Shown: in pieces, positions 6,689 through 8,016 of the stretch
Numbering within the stretch: the stretch's first letter is position 1
Layout: every line of letters starts with the position of its first letter
From: Clostridiaceae bacterium
GTDB lineage: Bacteria; Bacillota; Clostridia; DSM-8532
DNA length: 8,016 bases
NCBI GenBank assembly: GCA_025361665.1
Contig: JANYKF010000188.1
Coordinates: 1-8,016, forward strand
Reading direction: 5' to 3'
The notes under the pieces: generated by a model
What the model saw: only the letters and a program-made list of their open reading frames with translations
Database searches by the model: none
Told to the model about the DNA's origin: nothing
Program-made: the position numbers and the translations under genes

Positions 6689-6799
6689 ATATAGTGGCTT
6701 CCTGGGGTTCGGGGCGAAGCATCTATGGTCTGCGCAGGATATCCATATGATACAATCAATGTATAATCAAAGCATCTTGCGCAAAAGAAACCCGGCCAT

Positions 6800-8016
6800 T
6801 TCGACGGAAAACGGAGTGGCTGGCACAGGAGGAACCCCAGTCAAGGGATCGTGGGATGCGCATGCGCGCCCAGATGGCAATGACTCTGTTCTTTTCCGAA
6901 AATGAGCATGAATTTGACCGCATCTTCGATGAACTGGTCAAAATCCGTACTTTCATTGCGAAGAAACTCGGATTTCAGAGTTTCGTCGCACTCGGATATG
7001 CGCGAATGAACCGCACGGACTACAATGCCGATGACGTGAGAAGCTATCGCGACCAGGTCCTGCGCTCCGTCGTTCCCGTCACGCAGCGGCTGCGTGAAAG
7101 ACAGGCGGGCAGACTGCATCTGGAAGCCCTGAAATATTACGACGAATCCCTCACCTTCCTGTCAGGCAATGCAGTCCCGAAGGGCTCACCGGAATGGATG
7201 ACGAATCACGCAAAGTCCATGTACGCTGAAATGTCTGCCGAGACCGGTGTTTTCTTCGATTTCATGGTCAGCCGCGACCTGCTGGACCTGGTGGCCAGGC
7301 CCGGTAAAGCCGGAGGCGGATACTGCACTTTCATCGCGAATGAAAAAGCCCCGTTCATCTTCTCGAACTTCAACGGCACTTCAGATGACGTCGATGTACT
7401 GACCCACGAGGCAGGCCATGCCTTCGCGGCATTTGAAAGCCGGAACTTCGAGCTTCCCGAATATCTCTGGCCTACCCTTGAGGCCTGCGAGATCCACTCG
7501 ATGAGCATGGAATTCCTTGCCTGGCCATGGATGGACCGTTTCTTCGCCGAAGATACCGGCAAATACAAATTCGCCCACTTGTCCGGCTGCCTTCTGTTCA
7601 TCCCGTATGGGGTCGCGGTTGATGAATTCCAGCATTGGGTATACGAAAATCCAGAGGCATCCCCGGAATCGAGGAAAACCAGATGGCGGGATATTGAGAA
7701 GAAGTACCTCCCCCACCGCGATTATGAGGATAATGCATTTTTGGAACGAGGCGGCTACTGGTTCCGCCAAAGTCATATTTTCACTTCCCCATTCTATTAC
7801 ATTGATTACACGCTGGCGCAGATCAGTGCCTTCGAATTCTGGGAAAGAGCGGAAAATGACCGTTCAAAAGCCTGGGATGATTATCTCCGACTCTGCCGGG
7901 CCGGCGGCAGCCGCCCTTACCTTCAACTGCTTGAGCTGGCAGGGCTGTGCAATCCTTTTGCAGCAGGGTCCATTTCCGCGATCATGGATCCGATAATGAT
8001 GTGGCTGGACAAGATC
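6800..8016 (+). pseudogene. M3 family oligoendopeptidase (Pz-peptidase-like), N-terminally truncated, runs off the edge
   Basis: One reading frame stays open from 6751 to the window end and encodes the catalytic half of an M3 zinc oligoendopeptidase, a cytoplasmic enzyme that cuts short peptides. Visible signatures are DELVKIRTFIAKKLGF, GKAGGGYCTFI, FSNFNGTSDDVDVLT, the zinc motif HEAGH (7405-7419; two His ligands and catalytic Glu), the downstream EACEIHSMSMEF with the likely third ligand Glu at 7489-7491, and the substrate-binding stretch SHIFTSPFYYIDY. The right end (MMWLDKI) is close to the usual C-terminus. Family members are about 560 residues; here about 170 N-terminal residues are absent, and the GH2 gene and its promoter occupy the place where they should be. 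Similarity may begin at HFDGK (6797-6811) in another frame, joined by a one-base loss in the A run at 6808-6811. ATG 6856, with AAGGGA 7 nt upstream, could still start a 387-plus-residue fragment, but activity without the N-terminal lobe is doubtful. Confidence 0.85.

Noticed and set aside
6541..6759. Minus-strand 72-codon open frame upstream of the GH2 gene
   Set aside because: It spans the GH2 promoter and binding site, and its product has no domain character; the region is better explained as regulatory.
6762..6767. Plus-strand TATAAT as a -10 box for the peptidase fragment
   Set aside because: There is no recognisable -35 about 17 nt upstream (6739-6744 reads ATATCC), so it may be chance in an AT-rich stretch.
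6759..6905. Short plus-strand open frame from ATG 6759
   Set aside because: No ribosome binding site; it overlaps the conserved peptidase frame in a different frame and gives no recognisable protein.

Overview
The window looks like chromosomal DNA of a low- to mid-GC Gram-positive bacterium, probably Bacillota. This rests on strong GGAGG-type ribosome binding sites, a TTG start, a membrane-anchored N-terminal zinc-ribbon protein, a Pz-peptidase-like M3 oligoendopeptidase, and a Clostridia-type radical SAM protein. No rRNA, tRNA, CRISPR array, transposase or phage gene was seen. The assignment comes from motif recognition only and could not be checked against a database.

Layout: (1) bases 1-91 hold a 12-nt tandem repeat that probably encodes the Glu-Pro-x-Gln tail of a plus-strand protein entering from the left. 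(2) On the minus strand lie a radical SAM protein (200-1510) and, upstream of it, a zinc-ribbon/Pro-Gln linker/single-TM protein (1614-2726), about 100 nt apart and possibly co-transcribed. (3) A divergent intergenic region (2727-2960) holds promoter candidates for both directions and a perfect 14-bp palindrome. (4) On the plus strand, 2961-4638 encodes a seven-TM protein with a C-terminal hormone-sensitive-lipase-type alpha/beta hydrolase domain. Its frame breaks at a run of eight C (4421-4428), which separates the catalytic Ser from the Asp and His. (5) A 36-bp copy of this gene's 3' end recurs just downstream. (6) A minus-strand family 2 glycoside hydrolase (4721-6544) converges on it and has a good promoter with repeated TGCGTC boxes upstream. 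(7) A plus-strand M3 oligoendopeptidase lacks roughly its first 170 residues but keeps its whole zinc-binding catalytic half; it runs off the right edge very near its natural C-terminus.

The glycoside hydrolase, the membrane esterase and the peptidase would suit a fermentative, carbohydrate- and peptide-scavenging bacterium (GH2 cleaving imported oligosaccharides, an esterase removing acyl groups at the surface, M3 trimming peptides). They do not form an operon, and two of the three are damaged. The main theme is gene decay or phase-variation-like change: one homopolymer frameshift, a second possible one, a 5' truncation, and a duplicated gene end. I found no convincing undescribed multi-gene system. 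The least explained pair is the radical SAM protein and its zinc-ribbon neighbour.
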